Assembly: GCA_036651575.1 (NCBI GenBank) | Contig: JAVVXN010000004.1 | Location: 1-62,245 of the forward strand | Length of the DNA: 62,245 bases | DNA from: JAVWGW01 sp036651575 | Lineage (GTDB): Bacteria > Actinomycetota > Coriobacteriia > Coriobacteriales > Eggerthellaceae | Direction of reading: 5' to 3' | Shown: in pieces, positions 17,384 through 26,308 of the stretch | Layout of the letters: each line of letters opens with the position of its first letter | Numbering within the stretch: position 1 is the stretch's first letter | Position numbers and translations under genes: made by a program | Notes under the pieces: model-generated | The model's database searches: none | Seen by the model: the letters and a program-made list of their open reading frames with translations, nothing else | Told to the model about the DNA's origin: nothing

Positions 17384-18565
17384 CTACAGGTACGTGAAGG
17401 GATTGACCGGTGTACCCGACCACGATGAAGCACCCGTTTCAACCTGGAAATGCAGGTGAGCCCCAAACGAATTGCCCGTGTTGCCAACAGCGCCGATATT
17501 CTGGCCCTTTGAAACCTGTTGACCAGCAGATACGTAAATCGCAGAAGAATGCATATATTTTGTAATCAAACCATTACCGTGCGAGATGACAATCCAGTTG
17601 CCCGCAGAGCCACTGAAACCGGCAATGATAACCGTACCATCGGCAGCGGCATAATAGGGGGTACCTTCACCCGCTGCAAGGTCAATACCGTTATGGAACG
17701 AATTATCGAAACTACGCCAGCCAAAATCGCTTGAAAGCGTCGCTCCCGGACAGGGGTGAGCGAACTGGCCATTGCCCGAAACGACACTCGAACCGCCACC
17801 GCCCGGTACGGATCCACCGCCAGAACCACCAGCAGTGCCCGAGGCGCCACCACGAGCTTGCTGTTGATTTTTTGCAGCAGCTTCCGCAGCAGCCTTTGCA
17901 GCAAGCGCGGCTTCAGCAGCGGCTTCTTCCTGTGCTTGCAGGGCAGCGGCTTCTGCCGTGATTTTCGCAACTTCTTCGCGCAAACTTGCTTGCGTCGACT
18001 CGATCTGGTCTTTCAGCTGCTTGCTCTTGGCCATTTCGTCGGCCGCTTTATCTTTTTGTGTCGAATATTCTTGACGAGCCTTTTCAGCTTCAGCGCGCAA
18101 ATCCTTACTTTCCTGTACCAGGGCGGCATCCTGACTCGAAATCTTCTCCATCATATCCCATGCAGTAAGAAACTCGTCAAAAGAAGAAGCCCCAAGCAGT
18201 ACGTCGAGGAAAGACGAAGTACCGTTTTTATACATGTTATTAGCGCGATTACCTAAGCGAACTTGCAGTTCAGCAATGCGAACCTCGGCAGCTTTAATGC
18301 GAGCCTGAGCATCTTCCATTGCCCTTTGGGCAGAGTCGTGCTCGGAAAGCGCTTTTTCGTAATCGGCGTTTGCCTTATTGAGATCGCTTTGTAAAGCGTC
18401 AATCTTTTGCATAACCGCATCGGCTTCCGCCTGTTTTTCGGCGGACGTCACGGCGAGCGCTGGGGTTACGGGAGCTCCAAAAAAGACGAGAGCAATCGAT
18501 AGTACGCACAGAATCAAAATACGGGCAAAAGAAGACCCAGTGCGTAGTGTGTTTGTGTTAAGCAT
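17384..18565 (-). CDS. Secreted M23 (LytM-type) peptidase with coiled coil
   Basis: A 393-residue exported protein. A signal peptide (residues about 10-38, ILILCVLSIALVFFGAPVTPALA) leads into a PcsB/EnvC-like coiled coil to about residue 240, a glycine/serine-rich linker, and a C-terminal LytM domain with FHNGIDLAAGEG and AHLHFQVE, which carry the zinc ligands. It should cut peptidoglycan cross-bridges or regulate amidases at division. The ATG at 18565 follows AAAAGGTG; a longer in-frame start would add 21 residues before the signal peptide and is less likely. Confidence 0.92.
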   Translation of the reverse strand: MLNTNTLRTGSSFARILILCVLSIALVFFGAPVTPALAVTSAEKQAEADAVMQKIDALQSDLNKANADYEKALSEHDSAQRAMEDAQARIKAAEVRIAELQVRLGNRANNMYKNGTSSFLDVLLGASSFDEFLTAWDMMEKISSQDAALVQESKDLRAEAEKARQEYSTQKDKAADEMAKSKQLKDQIESTQASLREEVAKITAEAAALQAQEEAAAEAALAAKAAAEAAAKNQQQARGGASGTAGGSGGGSVPGGGGSSVVSGNGQFAHPCPGATLSSDFGWRSFDNSFHNGIDLAAGEGTPYYAAADGTVIIAGFSGSAGNWIVISHGNGLITKYMHSSAIYVSAGQQVSKGQNIGAVGNTGNSFGAHLHFQVETGASSWSGTPVNPFTYL

Positions 18566-18739
18566 ATGCACCTTTTCTCTTACGGTTTCAAGCCGTGCCG
18601 GAAATGATAGCAAGAAAGCCACCTTCATACCACCCGAGGTGCAAAAGCCACATACTCAGCCACGTATTTTATGAATTTTATACAACAAACACGAAGAATG
18701 TCCTGTTTCGGGAAGTGAAAATATCCCGTCCGAAAACGT

Positions 18740-19576
18740 CTAAAGCTTCTCGAGCCGAGCGACCACTGCATCGATTTGATCTTCGGGAGTCGATGCTCCG
18801 GCAGTCACGCCAATTGCGCTACATCCCTTAAACCATGCCGGGTCAATTTCTTCCGGTGTTTCGACATGGAAGGACTTTTCACACGTTGAGCGACAGATGT
18901 CGTAGAGCCGCGTGGTGTTCGATGAATTACGTCCACCGATGATCACAAAAGCATCCGCACGATCCGCCAACGCAGCAGCAGCATCTTGGCGCTGTCTTGT
19001 GGCGAAGCAGATAGTGTTTTTCACCACGGGGTCAATACCGCGGCTTTTCAGTGCCTCGACAATCGCATCGAGCATTTCTCGGGATTGCGTCGTTTGCACC
19101 ACGATACCGACTGGCTGCCTTAAGGTATTCGGGAGACTGGCCACGTCGGATACCACAATTACACCGGCTCCGTTTGCCGCAGCGTGGGCCCTCAAGCCCT
19201 CCACCTCAGGATGACCGGTCTCGCCCACCACAACCACAAAGCACCCTTGCTTGGCAAGGTTTGCAGCTGCCTTTTGCGCACGAGCCACATGGGGACACGT
19301 CGCATCAACGATCGGCAGCCCTTTACTGAGCAACGCTGATTTTACCTGAGGAACCACCCCGTGACTGCGAATGATCACAATCCCTTCGTCGATATCGTCG
19401 ACAGAATGAGCGACCGCAACGCCTCGAGCAGACAGTTCGTCTACAACCTGAGGATTGTGGATCAAAGGACCAAGCGTATAGGCGCTATCCCCGTCGGCAA
19501 TCGCGGCATACGCAAGATCAAGCGCCCGCTGCACGCCATAACACGCTCCTGCATATTCGGCTTTAATCACTTTCAC
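18740..19576 (-). CDS. ispH: 4-hydroxy-3-methylbut-2-enyl diphosphate reductase
   Basis: A 278-residue [4Fe-4S] enzyme, last step of the MEP isoprenoid pathway, making IPP and DMAPP. The three cluster cysteines are C12 (AGACYGVQRA), C94 (VDATCPHVARA) and C190 (TICFATRQRQDA); GRNSSNTTRLYDIC and GVTAGASTPEDQI are also diagnostic. It overlaps the plsC stop by four bases (ATGA), so cmk-plsC-ispH is a coupled set; in some anaerobes this neighbourhood also carries a fused ribosomal S1 domain, which is absent here. The gap of about 170 bases before the M23 gene shows only a weak hairpin. Confidence 0.97.
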   Translation of the reverse strand: MKVIKAEYAGACYGVQRALDLAYAAIADGDSAYTLGPLIHNPQVVDELSARGVAVAHSVDDIDEGIVIIRSHGVVPQVKSALLSKGLPIVDATCPHVARAQKAAANLAKQGCFVVVVGETGHPEVEGLRAHAAANGAGVIVVSDVASLPNTLRQPVGIVVQTTQSREMLDAIVEALKSRGIDPVVKNTICFATRQRQDAAAALADRADAFVIIGGRNSSNTTRLYDICRSTCEKSFHVETPEEIDPAWFKGCSAIGVTAGASTPEDQIDAVVARLEKL

Positions 19577-20430
19577 ACTCGATCATTCCCTTCAATTGCA
19601 GATGATTGAGCTGTTGGTTGAGCAGAAGCACCGATGCCCCGCCTGATAACGTGGTGCGCAAATTCCTTCGAAAAATCACGGGAGACAGGGAAAAGCTCTT
19701 TCATATCGACCGCTTCGGCAGGAATTCGCTTGGAAAGCGCAAAGCACTCGCGCATCACATACCAGGTGCATGCTTCAAGTCGATCTTCCCGCGGTAAAAA
19801 ATCAAACTCAGATACCTCGATCGGTTCACCAAACTCAACCGTTATCGAGGGAAAATGAATTCGCCACGAACCTTTGTTTTTTACTTTCTCCGCATTGCGC
19901 ACCGAAGCGGGGACAATAGGAGCTTTACCCATACGCGCAATAAACGCAGCACCACTGTGCATTTGAGGCACTTGAGATCCCTTGCCTCGCCGGGTACCCT
20001 CCGGATAAATCCCGACGATTTCCCCCCGTTTGAGCATCGCAGCCGCACGCTTGATCGACGTTCGATCAGCCGTATCGCGCTTGACGGGAAATGCCCCAAC
20101 GCGCGTTAAAATGGGCCCAACAAAACCGTGAGCTGCCTGAAACAGCGTGTCGCGTCCCATAAAACGAACCCATTGTTTCGGGCGGACTGCCACATAAAAC
20201 ATCACCACATCAAGAAATGAAGTATGATTTCCGACGAGAACACCCCCGCAGACACCCTGCAGCGCACGAATGTTTTCGCGACCATACACCCGATAGCGAA
20301 AACATATCTTGAACAAAAAGGCGAGAAAACCATAGATGATATTACCCGCCCAATGCGGGGCCTGTTTTTCAGAAGACATCCCTCCTAAAGGCATGTCCCA
20401 TATTTTTTCACAAGGTAAAAACAAGCTCAT
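19573..20430 (-). CDS. plsC: 1-acyl-sn-glycerol-3-phosphate acyltransferase
   Basis: A 285-residue membrane-associated acyltransferase that makes phosphatidate. The NHTSFLDVVMF (HX4D) and YPEGTRRGKG motifs are intact, with FPVKRDTADR between them, and a hydrophobic segment at residues 30-45 anchors it. A C-terminal extension of about 60 residues beyond the core is basic and low in complexity. Start choice is uncertain: the ATG at 20430, two bases after the cmk stop, lacks a good ribosome site; the in-frame ATG at 20379 has AGGAGG, but only one base away. Confidence 0.92.
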   Translation of the reverse strand: MSLFLPCEKIWDMPLGGMSSEKQAPHWAGNIIYGFLAFLFKICFRYRVYGRENIRALQGVCGGVLVGNHTSFLDVVMFYVAVRPKQWVRFMGRDTLFQAAHGFVGPILTRVGAFPVKRDTADRTSIKRAAAMLKRGEIVGIYPEGTRRGKGSQVPQMHSGAAFIARMGKAPIVPASVRNAEKVKNKGSWRIHFPSITVEFGEPIEVSEFDFLPREDRLEACTWYVMRECFALSKRIPAEAVDMKELFPVSRDFSKEFAHHVIRRGIGASAQPTAQSSAIEGNDRV

Positions 20431-20432
20431 CG

Positions 20433-21110
20433 TTAACCGTTTCGTCTTTCTGTTGCCATCGTAGAGATCAGGGTAATTATCTCTTCAATATAGTTATTGG
20501 TAGAATCAATAAGAACCGCATCGTCGGCTGGACGCAAAGGCGAAGTCGAACGATTCGAGTCATATTCATCACGGCGTCGAAGATCGGCGAGTACTTCAGC
20601 ATACTCGATCGACCCCACACCCCGATCAACATTTTGACGTACACGACGATGCGCTCGTTCGTCATCACTTGCCGTCAAAAACACTTTAACCTCGGCATCG
20701 GGAAAAACAACCGTTCCGATGTCGCGGCCCTCCACGACGTAATCGCCTTGGGCACCGATGCGCTGCTGCTGAGCAACGAGAGCTTCGCGCACGGCAGGTG
20801 CTGCAGAAACAGGACTGACCGCTTTGTCGATCTGCGCGGTGCGAATCGCATCCGTCACTTCGTTGCCGTCAATAAAAACGCGCTTGGGAACCGGATCGCC
20901 CGCAACGTGGCCGAAAGATATATCCTTCGTACGAGCAAGTATACCCAATGCTGCTTCATCCGTAACGTCGATACCGTCTAAAATCGCCTGCCATGCAATG
21001 GCACGATACATCGCACCGGTATCAAGGCAAGAAAACCCCAACGTTTTGGCAACTGCCTTCGCAACGGTCGATTTGCCCGCACCACTCGGACCATCGATGG
21101 CTATGATCAT
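20433..21110 (-). CDS. cmk: Cytidylate kinase
   Basis: A 225-residue P-loop kinase that phosphorylates CMP and dCMP. The Walker A loop is IDGPSGAGKST, followed by LDTGAMYRAIAW, VVEGRDIGTVVFPDA and LRRRDEYDSNRSTSPLRPADDAV, all hallmarks of Cmk. It overlaps the end of aroA by four bases and is two bases before plsC. The gene order aroA-cmk-plsC-ispH links aromatic, nucleotide, lipid and isoprenoid supply in one transcript. Confidence 0.97.
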   Translation of the reverse strand: MIIAIDGPSGAGKSTVAKAVAKTLGFSCLDTGAMYRAIAWQAILDGIDVTDEAALGILARTKDISFGHVAGDPVPKRVFIDGNEVTDAIRTAQIDKAVSPVSAAPAVREALVAQQQRIGAQGDYVVEGRDIGTVVFPDAEVKVFLTASDDERAHRRVRQNVDRGVGSIEYAEVLADLRRRDEYDSNRSTSPLRPADDAVLIDSTNNYIEEIITLISTMATERRNG

Positions 21111-22429
21111 TGTGCCAGCCTTTCAATATCTTCAAGAAATCGCGGATAGCTGATTTTGACCGAATCAAAATTATCGACCGTAATCGGCTTCGAACCACAC
21201 AGTCCCACCAAAGCCCACGTCATAGCAAGACGATGGTCGTTTTTGGAATCAAAAACCATAGTATCGGGTATTTCAAATTCGGGAGAACCCTCGATAAAAA
21301 GATCATCTCCATACGTCCACACGCTAATGCCCAAGGCGAGCAGTCCTTCAACAACCGCCGCGAGACGATCGGTTTCCTTCACTCGCAATTCGGCAACATC
21401 GCGAAAAACGGTAATGCCCTTGGCGTGTGCCGCAACGAGCGCCAAGACCGGCACTTCATCGACAATACTGGCAATCTTGTCCGCAGGAACTTCGCAACCA
21501 CGCAATCCCGCACTGTAGCGAGCAGAAATGACGCCGTAGGGCTCCTTGCCCGAAATTCCGGTGCGACTCACCGTCACATTCGCCCCCATACGCTCAAGTG
21601 TGCGGGTAAATCCAATACGCGCAGTATTGAGGCTTACATCCTCGATCTGTAAAGAACTACCGGGCTTCAAAATAGCTGCGCACACAAGAAACGCCGCCGA
21701 CGAAGGATCTCCCGGCACTGCCACTTCGCACGCCCGTAGAATCTGGGGGCCATCCACCGAAGCACTACGATCACCCGCCGTCGTCTGCACTCCGTATTCA
21801 GGAAGCATAAGTTCGGTATGATTGCGCGAAGAAGCCGGTTCGTTGACAACGGTTTCACCCGACGCATAAACACCCGCAAGCAAAATCGCCGTTTTGAGCT
21901 GCGCGGATGCCATGGGAGCGTCATAGGCAATCGCTTTGAGCTGGCGGTTACCTCTGACGGTTATCGGCAGGTGTTCTTGTCCCTCGGGCTCAAAGCGAAC
22001 ACCCATCTTCATCAACGGAGTGACAACACGCTGCATGGGGCGCCGCTTGAGCGAATCATCCCCCGTCAGGGTCACAGCAATATCCCAAGGTGCCAAAACA
22101 CCCATCAAAAGACGAGCGGTCGTACCGGAATTACCACAATCGATAGGTGCGGCGGGCTTGATGGGGCCCCTCTTCCCCCAGCCGGTGATACCCCCCGACA
22201 AGCTGCCATCAAGCTGCTTTTCCAAAGAAACCTCAGCGCCCAAATCCTGAACCGCTCGCACCGAAGAACGCACATCTTCAGAATCAAGCACACCCGATAC
22301 CTGTGAGGTTCCTTCAGCCATAGCCGAAAACAGAATCGCGCGATGGGAAATACTTTTATCTCCCGGCACTCGCGTCGAACCATCAAGAGGTTTTTGCAAG
22401 GGGTTGATGCGTATCGTATTGGTAAACAT
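21107..22429 (-). CDS. aroA: 3-phosphoshikimate 1-carboxyvinyltransferase (EPSP synthase)
   Basis: A 440-residue shikimate-pathway enzyme. VPGDKSISHRAILF, CGNSGTTARLLMGVL, SAQLKTAILLAG, RNHTELML and KETDRLAAVVEGL are present, covering both substrate sites and the catalytic lysines and glutamate. The GNSGTT form is like the Bacillus-type enzymes rather than the E. coli type. AAAGGAGC precedes the ATG. Between this start and the rluB stop lie 264 bases with no gene I can support and no clear promoter. Confidence 0.97.
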   Translation of the reverse strand: MFTNTIRINPLQKPLDGSTRVPGDKSISHRAILFSAMAEGTSQVSGVLDSEDVRSSVRAVQDLGAEVSLEKQLDGSLSGGITGWGKRGPIKPAAPIDCGNSGTTARLLMGVLAPWDIAVTLTGDDSLKRRPMQRVVTPLMKMGVRFEPEGQEHLPITVRGNRQLKAIAYDAPMASAQLKTAILLAGVYASGETVVNEPASSRNHTELMLPEYGVQTTAGDRSASVDGPQILRACEVAVPGDPSSAAFLVCAAILKPGSSLQIEDVSLNTARIGFTRTLERMGANVTVSRTGISGKEPYGVISARYSAGLRGCEVPADKIASIVDEVPVLALVAAHAKGITVFRDVAELRVKETDRLAAVVEGLLALGISVWTYGDDLFIEGSPEFEIPDTMVFDSKNDHRLAMTWALVGLCGSKPITVDNFDSVKISYPRFLEDIERLAQ

Positions 22430-22693
22430 AAGCGTGCTCCTTTGCTGTCAAAGGCGAAAGCGACACAGAAAATCCCGTATCGGTAAGGTGTAAAAGCTGT
22501 CCAGTTTTACTCGAATCCCCTTGAGACTGTGCCGAAAGAAAAAACGACAGCGAAGTCACTCCCACACAATCGCCAAGAAAATACGGTGGCAGGCAAAGCA
22601 CCAACCAGATCAGCCCCGAGAACGACAATCCTGCGAAAAGGTTACTGACACGAATGCAGCATTCGCTTCTGACGCTCGTTCTTCAAACTCATT

Positions 22694-23431
22694 TTAACAT
22701 TCTTCACCAGAAACCGCGCAGAGCGTCTCAAGCTCTCCATCGCTGAGAAGACGCCAAGAACCACAGGGTAATTCACCCAGGGTAAGCGAACCAAATTTTG
22801 CACGATGCAGCGCAACAACAGTATGGTCGATAGCGGAAAACATACGCTTTACCTGCCGCTTGCGACCTTCGTAAATACCCACCGAAAGGCGACTGGTGTT
22901 ACGCGGGTCACCCCGCAGACTTTGCATAACCTCGACAAGCGCGGGAGCGGTCATGCCATCTTCGAGTTCGATGCCACGACGCAAGGCCTCTACCTGTTCG
23001 GTGGTAGGAAGACCCCTCACAAGCGCTTCGTAGGTTTTCATCACGTGATGTCGAGGATGAAGGAGACGGTTGCCCAGCTCGCCATCGGTCGAAAAAAGCA
23101 GAAGGCCTGTCGTATCAAAATCGAGGCGCCCGATAGGAAAAAGACCGGGATACTGACTCAAGGGCACGAGATCAGCCACGGTTTTTCGCCCTTGTGGATC
23201 AGACATTGTCGTCACATAGCCAGCCGGCTTGTGCAACATGAGCGTAACGGGGCTATCCTGCAAGCACACAACGATACCGTCGACGGCAACCTCGTCAATA
23301 AGAGGATCGACCTTGCTTCCCAGCTCGGTTACAACTCGCCCATTAACCGTTACGCGACCAGCTGTCATAAGGTTTTCAGATCCCCTGCGGCTTGCTGCGC
23401 CAGCACGGGCCAAAAACTTTTGAAGACGCAT
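22694..23431 (-). CDS. rluB: Ribosomal large-subunit pseudouridine synthase (RluB/RsuA family)
   Basis: A 245-residue enzyme with an N-terminal S4 RNA-binding domain (RLQKFLARAGAASRRGSE... VTVNGRVV) and a catalytic domain with the active-site aspartate in FPIGRLDFDTTGLLLFSTDGEL, plus YEGRKRQVKRMF. It modifies uridine in 23S or 16S rRNA; the exact site cannot be told from sequence. The start MRLQKFL at 23431 fits the family; an upstream in-frame ATG would overlap scpB. It follows scpB by 25 bases, the usual scpA-scpB-rluB order of Gram-positives. Confidence 0.94.
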   Translation of the reverse strand: MRLQKFLARAGAASRRGSENLMTAGRVTVNGRVVTELGSKVDPLIDEVAVDGIVVCLQDSPVTLMLHKPAGYVTTMSDPQGRKTVADLVPLSQYPGLFPIGRLDFDTTGLLLFSTDGELGNRLLHPRHHVMKTYEALVRGLPTTEQVEALRRGIELEDGMTAPALVEVMQSLRGDPRNTSRLSVGIYEGRKRQVKRMFSAIDHTVVALHRAKFGSLTLGELPCGSWRLLSDGELETLCAVSGEEC

Positions 23432-23456
23432 ACTCACTATGCGCTCTTCTGTTTCA

Positions 23457-24254
23457 TTAATCTTCGAAGTGGAGTTCATTAAAATCAATCTTTTCTACCA
23501 CACCCACGCTCTGTGCCAGCGCATCGCTTAACGCGTGGCGCATGTCATTACCTTCTTCTTCGGAGAAAGAAATGGGGGCATCAAGGGATTGGTGGTCTTT
23601 TGTAGTGGATACCGCATCATCAAAGGCAAAAAGGGCGGTTTCTTCACCGGAACGAAAAATCGCCCCGTCAATTTCAGGTTTTGTCGCACTCAGGCGCTCG
23701 CGGATAAACGCCCTGGTCTCATCGTCGGGCGCGTAACTTTCGAGATCGGGAAGATCGGCCGTCGAACGCAATCCAAACTTTTCCAAAAACGTCGATGTTG
23801 TAGCATAAAGTACCGGATTGCCCGGTGCGGCATCGGTACCCGCTTCCCTTACTAAGCCCTTCTCGACCAGCGAATTAATGGAACTATCGGAATTTACACC
23901 ACGGACACCAGCAACGCCCGCACGGGTAATCGGCTGGCCGTAAGCGATGATAGAGAGCACTTCGAGCGCGGCCTGCGACAACTTACGCACATCCCATGAA
24001 AGCACATATTTTTCTATGAGTTCATGATAAGCCGGATGCGTATACAAACGCCAACCACCAGCAACCTCACGCACCACGATACCCCGATTTTCTTCTTCCA
24101 ACTGAGCAGCGAGATCAACAAGAGCACGCTCCACGCAAGCCGGCTCAACTTCGAGCATATCGGCAAGCGTAATGGTGTTAACCGGTTCGTCGGTTACGAA
24201 CAAAAGCGCTTCGAGGGCGCCTTTTACTTGCTCTTTTTGTAAGCCGGCAAACAT
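23457..24254 (-). CDS. scpB: Segregation and condensation protein B
   Basis: A 265-residue subunit of the SMC-ScpA-ScpB condensin. Two winged-helix domains are visible, with KGALEALLFVTDEPV, LSQAALEVLSIIAYGQPITRAGVAGVRGVNSDS and LVEKGLVREAG. After residue 190 comes an acidic tail of about 75 residues that is longer than in most ScpB proteins and looks unstructured. It starts three bases after the scpA stop. Confidence 0.95.
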   Translation of the reverse strand: MFAGLQKEQVKGALEALLFVTDEPVNTITLADMLEVEPACVERALVDLAAQLEEENRGIVVREVAGGWRLYTHPAYHELIEKYVLSWDVRKLSQAALEVLSIIAYGQPITRAGVAGVRGVNSDSSINSLVEKGLVREAGTDAAPGNPVLYATTSTFLEKFGLRSTADLPDLESYAPDDETRAFIRERLSATKPEIDGAIFRSGEETALFAFDDAVSTTKDHQSLDAPISFSEEEGNDMRHALSDALAQSVGVVEKIDFNELHFED

Positions 24255-24257
24255 AGT

Positions 24258-25058
24258 CTATCCTTCCTCGATTTTCTGAACGGACGTCAGAGTGCTTTCA
24301 TCGTCAAGAATCAATTCCCCGCTGCCCTCAAGGTAATCAATCGTAATGTCACCGAAGGTTTCGGTTTGCTCAAGCGTTACCATCGCCCGCTTGTAGAGTT
24401 CGAGTATTGCCAAAAAGGTTACGACCACAACCGCGGTCGGCGTATCCTTGTTCACAAGTTCGGAAAACGCAAGATGACGAGCCGAAACAATACGGCTATG
24501 AATAGCGCGTACATGAACCTCTACCGGTAGGGGCTTTGCGCCGATATGCTCGGACTCAAGGAGAAAACAATCGCGACGCGCAAACGCTTGAGCGCCCCTA
24601 TAAGACAGGGCATCGAGTGTAATATCGCGCAAGTAATCAGGCAAAAGTCCAAGGAAACTTTCATCGGGACCAAAGGGGCGCGCATGCATGCGCGCCTCCG
24701 AGCGATGCCTCAGTTGTAAGGCCGCTGCGGCATTTTTATACTTTTTATAGGTGAGCAGACGCTCGATCAAGATATCGCGCGCCTCATGGGGGGCGATATC
24801 TTGAAATTCCTCTTCAACTTCGTTTCGCTCGTGCGGAATAAGGCTCGCGGCCTTGATTTCGAGCAAGGTTGCTGCCACGAGCAAAAAGTCACTCGCCACA
24901 TCGAGATCAAGCGTATCCATGCGCGAGACCTCGGAAAGATACTGATCGGCAATGTCGGCGACAGAGATCGCACCGATAGCCACCTTCTGACGGCTCACCA
25001 GGTAGAGCAGCAGGTCAAAAGGACCTTCAAAACTCTCTATGCGAACACGATACGACAC
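24258..25058 (-). CDS. scpA: Segregation and condensation protein A
   Basis: A 266-residue kleisin that bridges the SMC heads. The N-terminal SFEGPFDLLLYLVSRQKVAI and DLDVASDFLLVAATLLEIKAASLIP are typical, and the C-terminal winged helix has VVVTFLAILELYKRAMVTLEQ. It ends within three bases of scpB and starts 12 bases after the M50 peptidase, so the three are likely one transcript. Confidence 0.95.
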   Translation of the reverse strand: MSYRVRIESFEGPFDLLLYLVSRQKVAIGAISVADIADQYLSEVSRMDTLDLDVASDFLLVAATLLEIKAASLIPHERNEVEEEFQDIAPHEARDILIERLLTYKKYKNAAAALQLRHRSEARMHARPFGPDESFLGLLPDYLRDITLDALSYRGAQAFARRDCFLLESEHIGAKPLPVEVHVRAIHSRIVSARHLAFSELVNKDTPTAVVVVTFLAILELYKRAMVTLEQTETFGDITIDYLEGSGELILDDESTLTSVQKIEEG

Positions 25059-25070
25059 GCCCTCAAAACC

Positions 25071-25754
25071 CTACGATATCCTGAAGGGAAACAGAAGGTT
25101 TCCAAGATTGCCCGCCGTAACGTCAAGATAAATACCGACGGGATTAATGTTGAATACATAAGGAAGCGCTATGAGCACAATCATAAAAACCGGAAAGGCA
25201 TAACGCTGCATTCGGTAATACTGAGGAAGATACTTTCGCGGCAAAACGAGGGCGATGATGCTCGATCCGTCAAGCGGGGGAATGGGGAGTAAATTGAAAA
25301 ACATCAGATAAAGGTTGATAAGCGCAAACATCGGCAGAAACTGCAAATAGAAAATCGAAAAGAACTCATTTTGCATGACCAGATTTTGCGCCAGGGGAAA
25401 TAAAATCCAGGAAACAAGCGCCGCCAAACACGCCAGCAACAAATTGGCGAACGGACCCGCCAAGCCAACGATGACATCCCCTTTTTTGGGATCTTTAAAA
25501 TAGGCAGGATTGTAGGGAACGGGTTTTGCGTAGCCGAAAACAGGCCCTCCCATAAGCATCATGCACAGCGGTAAAATAACCGTGCCAAACGGGTCGACGT
25601 GCTTCATCGGATTGAGGCTTAAACGCCCCGCACTTTTTGCCGTTGGATCACCCAACTTATAAGCGGCGAACCCATGCATGACCTCGTGACATACGATAGC
25701 CGGCACAAAGCAGAGAACGCCGCAAATGATATAGATTATCTGAGATTCAGCCAT
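25071..25754 (-). CDS. Site-2 protease-like (M50) membrane metallopeptidase
   Basis: A 227-residue membrane protein with the zinc motif HEVMH (H23, E24, H27 in the first helix) and the second site LLPIPPLDGSS, typical of the short M50 rhomboid-like S2P group with five or six helices. Such proteins are common next to scpAB; the substrate is unknown. The ATG has no good ribosome site (an AAGGT lies about 15 bases before it). No PDZ or CBS domain is present. Confidence 0.9.
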   Translation of the reverse strand: MAESQIIYIICGVLCFVPAIVCHEVMHGFAAYKLGDPTAKSAGRLSLNPMKHVDPFGTVILPLCMMLMGGPVFGYAKPVPYNPAYFKDPKKGDVIVGLAGPFANLLLACLAALVSWILFPLAQNLVMQNEFFSIFYLQFLPMFALINLYLMFFNLLPIPPLDGSSIIALVLPRKYLPQYYRMQRYAFPVFMIVLIALPYVFNINPVGIYLDVTAGNLGNLLFPFRIS

Positions 25755-25831
25755 AATAAATCAGTGTACCTTAGGTCGGGCTTACAGGATTGTCGGTGTT
25801 AAAAACCCACATAACATACGAGCAGCGCATC

Positions 25832-26308
25832 TTAAACCAGATGGGGAAAACCCCGCTGCCTCAAAACTTCATACACTCCAAGAGCAACTGAGTTGGATAC
25901 ATTGAGACTCCTCAGACCTTCGCCCATCGGGATTCGCACGCATTGCGCGGCGTAGTGATCGAGAATTTCGTGATCGATACCACGACTCTCACGCCCAAAT
26001 ACCAAATATACCTCATGCCCTTTGCTACCATAATCAACATCGGCATAGCAATGCTGAGCCCGACCGGTAAAAAAGAAAAGATCACACCCTTCATGCTGCT
26101 CAAGAAATGCACGGGTGCAGGCGTAGCGCTTTATAGTGACCTTATCCCAGTAGTCGAGACCCGCGCGCCCGAGATTTCGCTGCGTGAGACGAAAGCCCAT
26201 CGGCTCAACCAAATGCAACGTAGCTCCCGTACAGGCGCAGGTGCGAGCTATATTGCCGGTATTTTGCGGTATTTCAGGCTCAAAGAGCACAACGTGCACC
26301 TCGCTCAC
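25832..26308 (-). CDS. trmL: tRNA (cytidine/uridine-34 2'-O)-methyltransferase TrmL
   Basis: A 158-residue SPOUT methyltransferase that methylates the wobble ribose of certain leucine tRNAs. HVVLFEPEIPQNTGNIARTC, LVFGRESRGI and RIPMGEGLRSLNVSNSVALGVYE show the trefoil-knot S-adenosylmethionine site. I placed the start at a GTG that overlaps the stop of the ABC-F gene (GTGA) with AGGAGG upstream; the resulting length fits the family. A longer reading would add 21 residues inside the ABC-F gene. Confidence 0.94.
   Translation of the reverse strand: MSEVHVVLFEPEIPQNTGNIARTCACTGATLHLVEPMGFRLTQRNLGRAGLDYWDKVTIKRYACTRAFLEQHEGCDLFFFTGRAQHCYADVDYGSKGHEVYLVFGRESRGIDHEILDHYAAQCVRIPMGEGLRSLNVSNSVALGVYEVLRQRGFPHLV

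Noticed and set aside
22080..22140. Possible glyphosate-insensitive EPSP synthase
   Set aside because: The GNSGTT loop alone does not decide sensitivity; no claim can be made from sequence.
22383..22628. Reverse-strand 81-codon frame with a hydrophobic start, between rluB and aroA
   Set aside because: It needs a TTG start without a proper ribosome site, overlaps the aroA start and resembles nothing known.
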